Shown here in pieces: positions 53,607-62,948 of a DNA stretch of 64,000 nt. Under the pieces are notes generated by a model. That model searched no databases. It had not been told where the DNA came from and worked only from the letters and a program-made list of their open reading frames with translations. Where the stretch lies: contig UQFS01000006.1 in assembly GCA_900540375.1 (NCBI GenBank), positions 53,358 through 117,357 of the forward strand, read 5' to 3'. The DNA is from an uncultured Prevotella sp. (GTDB lineage Bacteria > Bacteroidota > Bacteroidia > Bacteroidales > Bacteroidaceae). Position numbers and translations under genes: made by a program. Numbering within the stretch: the first letter of the stretch is position 1; every line of letters begins with the position of its first letter.

Positions 53607-54551
53607 TTATTCTTGTTTCAAGTGACGGATATTTCTCATCAGCCCCTCGTATTTTGCGCGCTTCACGGCAGAGCCTTTGAAAAGTCTGCGATAGTCTTCG
53701 ACAGAGAGCTGACGCCATCTGTCGAGTGTCATCTCGAGCAGTTCTTCCTTGGGTTGCAGTTCCGGTGTAGTGTTGGGCTTGGCAAATCTGTTCCATGGGC
53801 AAGCCTGCTGGCAGCGGTCGCAACCGTAGAAGCAATTGCCCATCGCCGACTGTGCCTCCTTGCTGAGCTCCCCTTTGTTCTCAATGGTCTGGTAAGAGAG
53901 ACAGCGATCCGCGTTGAACTCACCCGACTCGAGCAAGGCGTGGGTCGGACAGGCATCGATGCAGCGTCGACAAATGCCGCAGCGGTTAGGCATCGGATCG
54001 TCGGGAGTTAGCTCGATGTCGAGAAAGAGCTCACCAAGAAAAAACATGCTTCCTGCATGAGGAATGATGAGTTGATGGTTCTTTCCCATCCAGCCAAGTC
54101 CCGCCTTCACGGCCCAATAGCGCTCAAGGACGGGTCCGCTGTCGACGAAGACACGATAGCGTGGCGACGGGATCGGCTTCTTGCCATTGAAGCGAACCTC
54201 TTCCGGCATGATCCGGGCGGCCAGTTGCAGCAGCTTGTCGCGCATGACGGTGTGATAATCCTGCCCGAGTGCATAGCTCGCCATCTGAGGCTGGTCCTTC
54301 GGCATCGTCTGTGCGGGCGCATAATTCAGCGCTACCGAGACGATCGTCTTCAGTCCGGGCATGAGCAACCGTGGATCCAGACGCATGTCGAGATAGTTGT
54401 CCATATAGTCCATCCCGGCATTCATGCCGTCGCTGAGCCATTGTCGCAGCCCTTGTTCGGTCTTGGCGTCTACGCGCTCTGCCCTTGCGATACCACAGGA
54501 AGAAAAGCCTAAGTCGAGTGCCTGACGCTTGAGTTCCGCTACTTCTATCAT
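53607..54551 (-). CDS. queG: Epoxyqueuosine reductase
   Basis: 314 residues. Reduces epoxyqueuosine to queuosine in tRNA using a cobalamin and two 4Fe-4S clusters. The cluster motifs are CGICRRCIDACPTHAL and CYGCDRCQQACPWN, preceded by the YAPAQTMPK and WMGKNHQLIIPHAGS strips. Length is typical of the short form without the C-terminal HEAT extension. Three bases behind porX. Together with tgt at 23.7 kb it indicates an active queuosine pathway. Confidence 0.93.
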   Translation of the reverse strand: MIEVAELKRQALDLGFSSCGIARAERVDAKTEQGLRQWLSDGMNAGMDYMDNYLDMRLDPRLLMPGLKTIVSVALNYAPAQTMPKDQPQMASYALGQDYHTVMRDKLLQLAARIMPEEVRFNGKKPIPSPRYRVFVDSGPVLERYWAVKAGLGWMGKNHQLIIPHAGSMFFLGELFLDIELTPDDPMPNRCGICRRCIDACPTHALLESGEFNADRCLSYQTIENKGELSKEAQSAMGNCFYGCDRCQQACPWNRFAKPNTTPELQPKEELLEMTLDRWRQLSVEDYRRLFKGSAVKRAKYEGLMRNIRHLKQE

Positions 54552-54554
54552 GCT

Positions 54555-56129
54555 TTATTTCTTTCTTGCCTTCATCGTGATCAGCGGAACGAGCATTTCT
54601 TCCATCGAGATGCCGCCATGCTGGAAGGTGTCGCGATAGTACTGCACATAGTAGTTGTAGTTGTTGGGATAGGCAAAGAACGTGTTTCCCGTGGCAAAGG
54701 CGTAGGTCGTACTCACGTTGGGAGCAGGTAGCTGAGCGTCCTTGGGGGCTTTAATGGTGAAGACCTCTTTGGAATTGTAGTTGAGGTTCTTTCCAAGTTT
54801 ATATCTCAGGTTGGTGTTGGTGTTGCGGTCACCGACGATCTTGATAGGTTTCTCGCAACGGATGGAACCGTGATCCGTGGTAAGGATGACGCGGTAATCG
54901 CTCTGAGACAACAGTCGGAAAAGCTCGCCGATGACAGAGTGGCGGAACCAGCTCTGCGTGATGCTGCGGTAGGCAGCCTCGTCGCTGGCAAGCTCACGCA
55001 CCATCTTCGATTCCGTTCTGGCATGAGAGAGCATGTCGATGAAGTTGATCACTACCACGTTGAAGTCATTGTCTTTCAGGCTGTTGTATTGTTGCAGGAA
55101 ACGGTCGGCAGCGGCCGAGTCATTGATTTTGTGGTAAGAGAAGCGGTCGTGACGGCGGTAGCGCTCGATCTGTGTGGCGATGAGCGGTGCCTCGTTGAGG
55201 TTCTTGCCATCCTCTTCGTCCTCGTCAACCCACAGTTCCGGGAACATCTGCTGGATCTTCACAGGCATCAGTCCACTGAAGATGGCATTGCGGGCATACT
55301 GTGTGGCTGTCGGCAGAATGCTCATGTACATGTCTTCCTGAATGTCGAACAGGTCGCCAATCTCTGTTGCCAGCGTACGCCACTGATCCCAGCGGAAGTT
55401 GTCAATGACGACAAGGAATACCTTCCCGCCGTCGTTGATGGCGGGAAAGACGCATTTCTTGAAGATATCGGGACTCATCTGCGGGCGGTCTTCTCCTGCT
55501 TTCAGTCGGAGAAAACGGCGTGGATCCACCCAGTCGAGATAGTTTTGCTTGATGTATTTGGCAAAGCCGTTGTTGGCTTCCTCTTTCTGCATGCTCAGCA
55601 TTTCAGCAAAGGTGTTGTCGGTACTGCCGAGTTCCATGTCCCAATAAGACAGGCGGCGGTAGACTTCCATCCAGTCCGTCCATGTGCGGCAATCATCGAT
55701 TTGCATGGACAGCTGCTGATATTCCTGCTGATAGGAACTCTGTGTGATCTCACTGACGATCTCTCGACGATGGATGTTTTTCTTGAGTGTCAGGAGTATC
55801 TGGCTGGGGTTGACGGGCTTGATCAGATAGTCTGCGATCTTAGAACCAATGGCTTGGTTCATGATATCTTCCTCTTCGCTCTTAGTGACCATCACCACGG
55901 GTGTTTGAGGCTGAATCTCTTTGATGCGTTGCAAAGTCTCCAGTCCTGTGAGTCCCGGCATCATTTCGTCGAGCATGATCAGGTCGAACGTCTGCGACTT
56001 ACAGAGTTCTATGGCATCGGCGCCATTGCTGGCAGTGGCTACCTGATAGCCTTTCTTCTCTAAGAAGATGAGATATGCCTTCAGCAAATCCATCTCGTCA
56101 TCTACCCATAATATGTCTCCATTGTTCAT
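54555..56129 (-). CDS. porX: PorX: response regulator with PglZ domain (type IX secretion regulator)
   Basis: 524 residues: an N-terminal receiver (D10-D11, phosphoacceptor D54 in LIMLDEMMPGL, K in YLIKPVNPS) followed by a long linker and a PglZ alkaline-phosphatase-superfamily domain (LVVIDNFRWDQWR, VVINFIDMLSHAR, VILTTDHGSIRC). This is the PorX architecture that with PorY and SigP controls type IX secretion genes and cleaves cyclic and linear oligonucleotides in described homologues. It lies 2 bp behind porW, so co-expression and a shared role are likely. Confidence 0.93.
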   Translation of the reverse strand: MNNGDILWVDDEMDLLKAYLIFLEKKGYQVATASNGADAIELCKSQTFDLIMLDEMMPGLTGLETLQRIKEIQPQTPVVMVTKSEEEDIMNQAIGSKIADYLIKPVNPSQILLTLKKNIHRREIVSEITQSSYQQEYQQLSMQIDDCRTWTDWMEVYRRLSYWDMELGSTDNTFAEMLSMQKEEANNGFAKYIKQNYLDWVDPRRFLRLKAGEDRPQMSPDIFKKCVFPAINDGGKVFLVVIDNFRWDQWRTLATEIGDLFDIQEDMYMSILPTATQYARNAIFSGLMPVKIQQMFPELWVDEDEEDGKNLNEAPLIATQIERYRRHDRFSYHKINDSAAADRFLQQYNSLKDNDFNVVVINFIDMLSHARTESKMVRELASDEAAYRSITQSWFRHSVIGELFRLLSQSDYRVILTTDHGSIRCEKPIKIVGDRNTNTNLRYKLGKNLNYNSKEVFTIKAPKDAQLPAPNVSTTYAFATGNTFFAYPNNYNYYVQYYRDTFQHGGISMEEMLVPLITMKARKK

Positions 56130-56131
56130 CT

Positions 56132-59100
56132 TTAAAAACCGTCTAAATCGTAATACTCGTCCTCCAGGTCGAAAGACTTCTCTTTCTTGGGTTGCTCCTT
56201 GGGTTTGGCTTTTGCCTTGTCGGCCTGAGTGTTGTTGCCAACCTTGCCGGTTGTACCCTGTTTAGAGGTTGTCTGCTGTTTACTGCCTTTTTGTTTCTTA
56301 TTTGCCGGGGCGCCTACTGTCGTTGCTGGTTTCGTTGTTGCCGGCATATCATCAAAGATGATTTCAGTGCCATTGGTCAGGTCGGGATAGGCCCTCAGCT
56401 TCTCTGTTTGACCCTTCTCCGAGGCCTTGTTGGCCGTCTTTCCGGCTGTCACCTCCTTTTTGTTCTCCGTCTCCTTTGGTTCCGGGAGAGGGAGCTGCTT
56501 CAGCGTTTCCTGCTGTTTAGGTTTGGCAACAGGCGTTGCTGTCTTGCTCACAGCCTTTTCATGCTTTGTTGCGGGGTGGACAGTCTTCGCGTCATCATCG
56601 GAAATGGTAATGATGGTGCCACCCTGCTTCTGTTCCTTCCCCGGTTCAGTCACCACCTCTGCCGACTGACTCTTGCTGTTATCTTGATCATTGCTATTGT
56701 CAACCGGTATGAAGGTGGAGGATGCTCCTTGCGTGTCTTCCGGTTCAATCGTGATGCCGTTGAGATAGTCGTCGACCTCTTTCTCTGTCATCGACACCTT
56801 TTCCTTTGCAGGTTGCGTGACGACTTCTGCGGGATCGATCAGCAATCTGGCAGTGGAAATCTTCAATGGCGCGAAATGGGTGTTGTAGAACTTGGAATAG
56901 TCGTCGTAACTAAACTGTGCTCCCAACAGCGGCAGATTGGTCTCGGAGACGATGAATGCGCGGACCTTTCCCATGAGTTTTTGGACAGAAGTTTGTTGCA
57001 GCACCTGATTGGCGTACTGCCGTGCTTCATCGTAATTGTTGAATCCTGAGATCCTCATGCGGTGGATGCCGCCCAAATCGTCAATGGCGATATCGAAATC
57101 CCGGACGAGATAGCTTGTGAAGTTATAGCGTGCCACCTGGAACAGCAGTTGGTTTTCCCTGACAGAATCGGGAGCATAGACCAACAGGAAACAGAATGGA
57201 GTGTTGCGCTCATTGCTAAGCTTCATCTCTTTCTTTTTGTCTGCCTCGGTCAGCATCTCGGTACGCCGTTGCCAGAAATTACCGATGTCGAAATGTCCGC
57301 CGTGGAGTTGGCGTCCGGCCTTCACTCCATTGATGATCATTCCGGCCAACTCGGCAAGCTTACTCTCAGGAAAATGCGCTACCAGAGAGTCCATCGCTGC
57401 GAGACATCCTTGGCTGTCGCCCTCGTTGAGGCGGCTCAGTCCACCAATGAAGACAAACTTATCGCGGTTCTGTCCCTGCGGGAACCGCTGGGCCGAAACA
57501 CGGTTGTTGGCCGCCACCTCGGTATAGCGTTCAGCCTTGAAAGCGTCGTAGGTGGCACCATAGAGCGAGTCCTCTATCTGCTCGCCATAGCGTGCGTTGG
57601 ACAGATAGTTGGGGTCTGAGAGCAACGTCGTCCAATGGCTCTTGGGGAATTTGGCTTTCAACGTCGCCACCTGTTGCTGGGCCTGGGCCGTGTCGCCCAT
57701 GCGCGAGTAAAGTAAGAAGAGGTGATAGAGCACCTCATCGGCCTTCTCGTAGTCGGGATAGTTGCGGTTCAGGCGCTCCAAGGCTTTTCGGCTGAGCTTT
57801 ATATTGCCCAACTGATCCTTGAAGATGATGCCACTGTTGAACAGTCCGTCGCAAAGAACGTTGTTGCTTGCTTTGAGTTGTTCGGCCGTGAAAGGTATTT
57901 GCGCCATGTAGTATTCTCTCGTGTGAGGATCCTCAGAAGGCTTGGCAGTCTTGGAGTCTTCACCAGTAGAGTCTGCCGAGGTTTCCTTTCCGGTGTCACT
58001 ATTAGATAAGGAGTCAGTGGAGGCAAGATCCATGTTGGACAGACCGTCAGCCACTACCGTCTTGTTGGCACGCTGCCAGTTGTCGACGTTCTTACGTTTT
58101 CCCCACAGCTGTTGGAACTGTTCCTTACCCTGCTGCACGGCAATAGGGTTATAGAAATACCAAGTGCCATTTTGCCGGAAGCCCGTGGTATTGGTCTGGC
58201 GCTGCGATGATTTCTGTTGTGTGCGCTCCATGTCATTGCCTTCTGACAGTCGGTTGGAGGCGTCCTGCGCTTCCATCGCACGCTTCTCTTCCTTTTCCTT
58301 TTTTTTCAAAGCCTCGATGACGCGGTCGATGGCGGCGTTGCGGTGTGTGTCATCCATCTTTGCCAACGACTGCAGAGAGTCTTGCAGATGCACTGCTTCG
58401 GTATTGGGCACGAGTGCGTCAAGGACTTTGGAGCGCTCTGTGAGCTGTGCATAGTCCTTCCGATCCTTGTCCAACATGCCAATCGCCTGGGTGTAACAGC
58501 GCTGAGCATCAGCAAAACGCTCCTTGTCCCAATAGAGATTTCCAAGTTTCATCATCAGCACACCTTTCTCCACGCCATTGCGTGTGGACTTGGCACCGCC
58601 CCGCTCGTATGCGTCAATAGCCTTTGTCGTATCGCGTTGGGAGAGGTAGATGTTACCCATCGCATAGTACACTTGATCAAGATAATCTTTGTTCTTGTCC
58701 GAAGCCGCCATGCGTTTGAGCCGTCCGATCATCTTTCCCGACTGCCGTGAAGCCATCACTTCCGTCTGAGCCACACGGGCGTTGAGTTCGAGTTCATAGG
58801 GCGGATTGGCGCGGACAGCCCTTTGATAGGCCTTATAGGCTTCCTGATTCATGTTGGTCAGCGCGTAGATTTGTCCAAGCAGAAAATATTCGCGTGCTCT
58901 CTGTTTGCGCCGCATCTCGTGACGGATGACTTTCTTCATATGTGGAATCGCCTCGGCATAGTGCTGTGTGTGGATATAGAAGTCGGCCAAGGTATAGTCC
59001 CATTCCTTGCGAGCCACACTGGGTATGGAGTTGCGACGGGCATTGCGGATGACTTCTTCGGCATCGTAGAGCCACCCACTCTCAACGTAGGTCTTGGCCA

Positions 59101-59638
59101 GCCAGGCCTGAGCGCGGCTGTAGATGGCCGGTTGGGTGGCATAGAGACGTGACATGTAGCTGAACGTAGAAGCGGCTCCGTCGAAGTCACCTTCATAGAA
59201 CTGCGAGCGCCCCATCAGCATCCAGGCTTTCCAAAGAAAGGGGTTATATTCTCTCCGCTGCAGCCACTCGATGTCGCGCTCCGTCTTTTTGCGGTTCTTG
59301 TCCCACTCTGGTCTGCGCTTGATGCTATAGCGCTGTATGGCTTTCTGGCATTTCTCTATAGCTCTGTCATAGTTGGATTTGCCCAGCTCGCGGCTGTTTT
59401 TGTTGCCAACGGTATAGAGTGGAATCAGTTCAGTGTAGTTGTCTTTGTTGCCATTCTCCTTTTCCAAAGAGCCGTCGATATAGGCCAAAGTACCATTATA
59501 ATAGGTATTGTAATGGGCGTTGAAGGCCTTCCACCAGCGAGTACTGGCGGTGTTCTTGCTACTGGAGCAGCCTGCTATAAGCAAGATGACGGCAGACAGT
59601 AGTACAGCGGATAAAAAATATGAGCAACGAAACTTCAC
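56132..59638 (-). CDS. porW: PorW/SprE-like TPR lipoprotein (type IX secretion component)
   Basis: 1168 residues from the GTG start at 59638, chosen because it yields a clean lipoprotein signal (lipobox ILLIAGC, Cys22) and 20 bp of spacing. The in-frame ATG upstream overlaps the neighbouring gene by about 80 bp. Residues about 25-470 carry TPR repeats (AYKAYQRAVRAN, AIDAYERGGAKS, MLKLGNLYWDKERF-like), a second TPR block with KALERLNRNYPDYEKADEVLY spans 620-750, and a Lys/Glu/Thr/Pro-rich tail makes up the last 250. PorW is essential for the type IX machine in Porphyromonas; SprE is its Flavobacterium counterpart. Longer than the described homologues as I remember them, owing to the tail. Confidence 0.8.
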   Translation of the reverse strand: MKFRCSYFLSAVLLSAVILLIAGCSSSKNTASTRWWKAFNAHYNTYYNGTLAYIDGSLEKENGNKDNYTELIPLYTVGNKNSRELGKSNYDRAIEKCQKAIQRYSIKRRPEWDKNRKKTERDIEWLQRREYNPFLWKAWMLMGRSQFYEGDFDGAASTFSYMSRLYATQPAIYSRAQAWLAKTYVESGWLYDAEEVIRNARRNSIPSVARKEWDYTLADFYIHTQHYAEAIPHMKKVIRHEMRRKQRAREYFLLGQIYALTNMNQEAYKAYQRAVRANPPYELELNARVAQTEVMASRQSGKMIGRLKRMAASDKNKDYLDQVYYAMGNIYLSQRDTTKAIDAYERGGAKSTRNGVEKGVLMMKLGNLYWDKERFADAQRCYTQAIGMLDKDRKDYAQLTERSKVLDALVPNTEAVHLQDSLQSLAKMDDTHRNAAIDRVIEALKKKEKEEKRAMEAQDASNRLSEGNDMERTQQKSSQRQTNTTGFRQNGTWYFYNPIAVQQGKEQFQQLWGKRKNVDNWQRANKTVVADGLSNMDLASTDSLSNSDTGKETSADSTGEDSKTAKPSEDPHTREYYMAQIPFTAEQLKASNNVLCDGLFNSGIIFKDQLGNIKLSRKALERLNRNYPDYEKADEVLYHLFLLYSRMGDTAQAQQQVATLKAKFPKSHWTTLLSDPNYLSNARYGEQIEDSLYGATYDAFKAERYTEVAANNRVSAQRFPQGQNRDKFVFIGGLSRLNEGDSQGCLAAMDSLVAHFPESKLAELAGMIINGVKAGRQLHGGHFDIGNFWQRRTEMLTEADKKKEMKLSNERNTPFCFLLVYAPDSVRENQLLFQVARYNFTSYLVRDFDIAIDDLGGIHRMRISGFNNYDEARQYANQVLQQTSVQKLMGKVRAFIVSETNLPLLGAQFSYDDYSKFYNTHFAPLKISTARLLIDPAEVVTQPAKEKVSMTEKEVDDYLNGITIEPEDTQGASSTFIPVDNSNDQDNSKSQSAEVVTEPGKEQKQGGTIITISDDDAKTVHPATKHEKAVSKTATPVAKPKQQETLKQLPLPEPKETENKKEVTAGKTANKASEKGQTEKLRAYPDLTNGTEIIFDDMPATTKPATTVGAPANKKQKGSKQQTTSKQGTTGKVGNNTQADKAKAKPKEQPKKEKSFDLEDEYYDLDGF

Positions 59639-59658
59639 TTTGTGTCTTTTTTCTCGAA

Positions 59659-60057
59659 TTATTTCATCATTGCCACGTATTCGTCCTTCAGAATATCCGG
59701 CAACTCTATTCCTCGTAGGTTGAGGCTTCTGCCCCATGCCGCAACTTCTCCCGGCCGTAACGACTCCAAGACTTCGGCGAACTGCTCAACCTCTTCGTCG
59801 GTGTACTTATCGGAAGGACGACCCTTAAAGGCGTCGAGTTCTTCGTCATCGAAATATTCGATGGGCTTTGTCGCTGCTTCCAACATGCAGTCCTGCTCGC
59901 ACTTGTCGTTGAATCCCGTACAGGAAGCGCAACTGTCCGAGGCATCGGGGATGACCGGTGCCTCGTCGTGTCCACGATGACGGGAAATCAGGCTGGAGCC
60001 CGCACTGACAAGGCCCAGCACGACGAGACTGATGAGGAGATAGACGATGATGTTCAT
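59659..60057 (-). CDS. Small membrane-anchored cysteine-motif protein
   Basis: 132 residues. One N-terminal membrane helix (IIVYLLISLVVLGLVSAGS), then a compact cysteine cluster CASCTGFNDKCEQDC (four cysteines in the pattern C-x2-C-x7-C-x3-C, about residues 43-57). An acidic helical domain follows (DDEELDAFKGR, EEVEQFAEVLESLRPGE). The start overlaps the aroA stop by 4 bp and porW begins 20 bp downstream, so it belongs to that transcript. I recognise no named family; the cysteine cluster could bind a metal or Fe-S centre. Confidence 0.7.
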   Translation of the reverse strand: MNIIVYLLISLVVLGLVSAGSSLISRHRGHDEAPVIPDASDSCASCTGFNDKCEQDCMLEAATKPIEYFDDEELDAFKGRPSDKYTDEEVEQFAEVLESLRPGEVAAWGRSLNLRGIELPDILKDEYVAMMK

Positions 60058-61304
60058 GGTTCTTCTTCAATAAGAAAGCCGGCTTGGCGCAGGTCGCTCC
60101 AGAAATGAGGATAAGACTTGCTGACGACTTCGGGATGATTGATACGCAGATGAGGATGTACGATGGCGAGAGGAGCAAACGACATGGCCATGCGGTGATC
60201 CTCATACGTATCGATGAGTCCGAACGTAGGCTCACAACGTCCGTGATCCCAAATCAGTTCACTGTTGTTGACGCTGCGGATGAGATAGCCTTCCTTGCGG
60301 AGTTCGTTCTTCAAAGCCTCTATTCGGTCGGTCTCCTTGATCTTCAAGCTTGCCAGTCCCGTGAAATGAAAGGACACACCCAAGGCGCAGCAGACCACCA
60401 CAACGGTTTGTGCCAGGTCGGGGCAATTGACGAAGTCGAAGTCTAAATGTTGCACCCCACCAATCTTATGTTTCAGTGTGGTGATGGTCTCACCCGTCTT
60501 GGGATCAGTGCTGAATGTGGTTTTCACGCCTAAGAGTGAGAAGATGTATTTGATGATCGAGTCACCCTGACGTGAGCTGTCCATGAGTCCGTTGAGTCTC
60601 ACCTCGGGCATGCTGTCACCGAAGAGCGCCGCCGTCTCGTACCAGTAGCTGGCCGCGCTCCAGTCGTTTTCAATGACATAGGGCTTATTGATGTAAGGTT
60701 GTGGCTTCACCTCTATCGTGTTGTTGTCCACCCAGCCGGCTTGTGCGCCAAAGCTTCCCATCACCCACAGTGTCAGATCGATGTAAGGACGCGAGATGAT
60801 CTCGCCTTGGAGCGTGAGCTGCAAGCCTTTCTCCAACATTGGTCCAATGAGCAGGAGAGCAGAGATGAACTGAGAGCTGATGTTGCCGGGGATTTCCAGC
60901 TGCCCGCCTTCCAGATGATGGCCTTTGATACGCAAGGGAGGAAAACCCTCTTCACCGACATACGCGATGTCAGCGCCCAGCGCCCGCAACGCGTCAACTA
61001 ATATGCCGATAGGCCTGTGCTTCATGCGCTCAGAGCCAGTGATGACGTGTTCGCCGGGTGTGAGAGACAGATATGCCGAGAGGAAACGCATGGCCGTACC
61101 AGCTGCTTTCACGTCGATGACCTCGTCGGTGGACTTCAAGGCGTTGATGACCACGGCCGTGTCGTCGCAGTCCGATAAGTTTGTGGGCACATGCTCTCCG
61201 CCGGTGAGTGCATAGATGATCAGCGCCCTGTTGCTGATGCTTTTCGACGCCGGCAACTTGATGTTGGCGTCGAGTATCTTCGGAGCTGTAATATCGTATG
61301 TCAT
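60054..61304 (-). CDS. aroA: 3-phosphoshikimate 1-carboxyvinyltransferase (EPSP synthase)
   Basis: A 416-residue enzyme of the shikimate pathway, joining shikimate 3-phosphate and phosphoenolpyruvate. Substrate strips: KLPASKSISNRALIIYALTG, ALKSTDEVIDVKAAGTAMRF with the AAGTAMRFL segment, ISSQFISALLLIGPML, and IKETDRIEALKNEL. Divergent in wording from the E. coli enzyme but characteristic of Bacteroidota. Coupled to the cysteine-motif gene by a 4-bp overlap and 14 bp behind the metalloproteinase gene. Confidence 0.9.
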   Translation of the reverse strand: MTYDITAPKILDANIKLPASKSISNRALIIYALTGGEHVPTNLSDCDDTAVVINALKSTDEVIDVKAAGTAMRFLSAYLSLTPGEHVITGSERMKHRPIGILVDALRALGADIAYVGEEGFPPLRIKGHHLEGGQLEIPGNISSQFISALLLIGPMLEKGLQLTLQGEIISRPYIDLTLWVMGSFGAQAGWVDNNTIEVKPQPYINKPYVIENDWSAASYWYETAALFGDSMPEVRLNGLMDSSRQGDSIIKYIFSLLGVKTTFSTDPKTGETITTLKHKIGGVQHLDFDFVNCPDLAQTVVVVCCALGVSFHFTGLASLKIKETDRIEALKNELRKEGYLIRSVNNSELIWDHGRCEPTFGLIDTYEDHRMAMSFAPLAIVHPHLRINHPEVVSKSYPHFWSDLRQAGFLIEEEP

Positions 61305-61318
61305 AATCTATTGTTTGC

Positions 61319-62476
61319 TTATTTTATGATGGTGAATTTCAAATCCAGCGGTTGACTGTCGTCTGTGGCTCGCGTTCTCGTGTTGATATTGTTTTTCTTT
61401 GGTCCCGGAATGAGCGGACTGTAGTAGAGTACGTTTCTGATACGCTTCTTCTGATCCGCCGTGATCTGAAACCCCATCGTCAAACTATAGTCCATAATGT
61501 TGTCCGACTCGAAGGTCTTACCGTCGCAGGAGTTTCTTGACAGCATCTTCTGAGTTGTGCTCGGATCGTTACTGTCGGCGATCAGTGATTCCAGATAATT
61601 GTTATATTCAATACGGTTATACGACGGCGTGTCCTTGCAGTGATCGGTGTCACCGCAAGAGTCTACAGGCTGGTAACTGCCATCTTTCTCCTCTTCCGTG
61701 AAAGCATGGTAGAGACCGAGGTAATGTCCCAGTTCATGCGCCATCGTGACGACGACATCTGCCGTGTAGAGCGTATGGGCTACATGGTTGTCATCTGTGT
61801 AGCGATCAGATTGGAAATAGCCACCGTTCGAAGCCTGTGCGGCGCAGGTGCTGTTGATAGAAGAGCAAAGTGGATATTTCAGTTGGCTTTTGGCGATATA
61901 TTGTGCTTTCACGTTGTCCAAGCCCTCTACCCTATTGTCAACCGTGTGCGGCATATGAGAGATACCCAATGTGACCTCATTGGTAGATACCGACTTGAAG
62001 TTGAACATCATCACATTGATATATTGGTTGGGATCCCAAATATATTTCACATTGCTGCCTGTGTTATCAGACATGAAGACGTTGACATCGATGGGATAGT
62101 CGCCGTCGTATCTCACGTATTCGACTCCAGGCGTTCCGAGTCTCTTGCCATTCTCGTCCTTCTCAGCCAAGACGAACTGCAGATGGAGGTTCTCGCTCTT
62201 ACCATAGATGCCCCCTTGATAAATCTCATTGACATATTGCAACAGATTCTTCAAGCGTGCGGCAGGAATATACTGACTCGCGTCGGACTGATCCTTGTAA
62301 AGAACATGAAAGATGACCGGCAACTCATATTCATAGTTGCTGTCTATCTCAGCCGTGTCCGTGACCAGACTGCTTTTGTCTGCCGACACCAGTCCGTCAT
62401 CACCGCCACAGGCGGTCAGCCCTAAGCACAGAGCGAAGAGCAACCACAGGACAATATATTTTTGGTTGGTAATCAT
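61319..62476 (-). CDS. Zinc metalloproteinase lipoprotein (BF0631-like, M43-type metzincin)
   Basis: 385 residues. The lipobox LGLTACGG (Cys23) anchors it to an envelope membrane. The zinc motif HELGHYLGLYH has H247, E248, H251 and H257, the metzincin/M43 pattern H-E-x2-H-x2-G-x2-H. The methionine turn MDYS follows near SDNIMDYSL. Surface proteolysis of host or matrix proteins is the known theme for similar Bacteroidota enzymes. First gene of the run to queG; a TATTTTTG -7 box lies at 62511-62518 on the minus strand. Confidence 0.88.
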   Translation of the reverse strand: MITNQKYIVLWLLFALCLGLTACGGDDGLVSADKSSLVTDTAEIDSNYEYELPVIFHVLYKDQSDASQYIPAARLKNLLQYVNEIYQGGIYGKSENLHLQFVLAEKDENGKRLGTPGVEYVRYDGDYPIDVNVFMSDNTGSNVKYIWDPNQYINVMMFNFKSVSTNEVTLGISHMPHTVDNRVEGLDNVKAQYIAKSQLKYPLCSSINSTCAAQASNGGYFQSDRYTDDNHVAHTLYTADVVVTMAHELGHYLGLYHAFTEEEKDGSYQPVDSCGDTDHCKDTPSYNRIEYNNYLESLIADSNDPSTTQKMLSRNSCDGKTFESDNIMDYSLTMGFQITADQKKRIRNVLYYSPLIPGPKKNNINTRTRATDDSQPLDLKFTIIK

Positions 62477-62510
62477 CTATTGTACTTTGCGTCATTCATT
62501 TTACGTCATG

Positions 62511-62518
62511 CAAAAATA
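62511..62518 (-). promoter_or_regulatory. -7 box for the metalloproteinase-aroA-porW-porX-queG run
   Basis: TATTTTTG on the minus strand, 34 bp before the start codon, fitting TAnnTTTG. Confidence 0.45.
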
Positions 62519-62600
62519 CAAAATATCCCTTGAAATAATGTAGTTACGACCTATATATTTACATTAAAAACAACAAACAAATGAAAAAGTCGCCCGAAAA

Positions 62601-62632
62601 TTTGGTGGTATCGGATAGAATGTGTACCTTTG
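62601..62632 (+). promoter_or_regulatory. Promoter of the tRNA-Pro/tRNA-Lys genes
   Basis: TTTG (62601-62604), 20 bp spacer, TACCTTTG (62625-62632): an exact match just before tRNA-Pro. Confidence 0.75.
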
Positions 62633-62651
62633 CACTCGGTTTTAAAAACTA

Positions 62652-62724
62652 CGGGATTTGGCGCAGTTGGTAGCGCACACGTCTGGGGGGCGCGAGGTCG
62701 CTGGTTCGAGTCCAGTAATCCCGA
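62652..62724 (+). tRNA. tRNA-Pro (GGG)
   Basis: 73 nt folding as a cloverleaf: acceptor CGGGATT/AATCCCG, D stem GCGC/GCGC, T arm CTGG-TTCGAGT-CCAG. The anticodon loop is CTGGGGG with GGG at 34-36. The anticodon stem (CACGT/GCGCG) has an A-C mismatch at 28-42 and a T-G pair at 31-39. No CCA is encoded. Confidence 0.92.
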
Positions 62725-62742
62725 CAAGTATACAAAACCATT

Positions 62743-62815
62743 GACTCGCTAGCTCAGTTGGTAGAGCACAACACTTTTAATGTTGGGGTCATGGGTTCGA
62801 GCCCCATGCGAGTCA
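62743..62815 (+). tRNA. tRNA-Lys (TTT)
   Basis: 73 nt with acceptor GACTCGC/GCGAGTC, D arm GCTC/GAGC, anticodon stem CAACA/TGTTG with loop CTTTTAA (anticodon TTT) and T arm TGGG-TTCGAGC-CCCA. No encoded CCA. 18 bp behind tRNA-Pro, same transcript. Confidence 0.97.
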
Positions 62816-62948
62816 CTTATAATAATCAGCAAGGCTATTTTTTCTTGCTACAAGATCACGATTTACTTTGTTTTTATTCTTATTTCTTAATTTCGGTTTG
62901 GCATTTCTTTACATTTGGTGTGTTGAATAGAAATAAAGTATTTACCAA

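Noticed and set aside
56132..59737. Longer porW start at 59737
   Set aside because: It overlaps the upstream gene by about 80 bp and hides a lipoprotein signal peptide that begins cleanly at GTG 59638.
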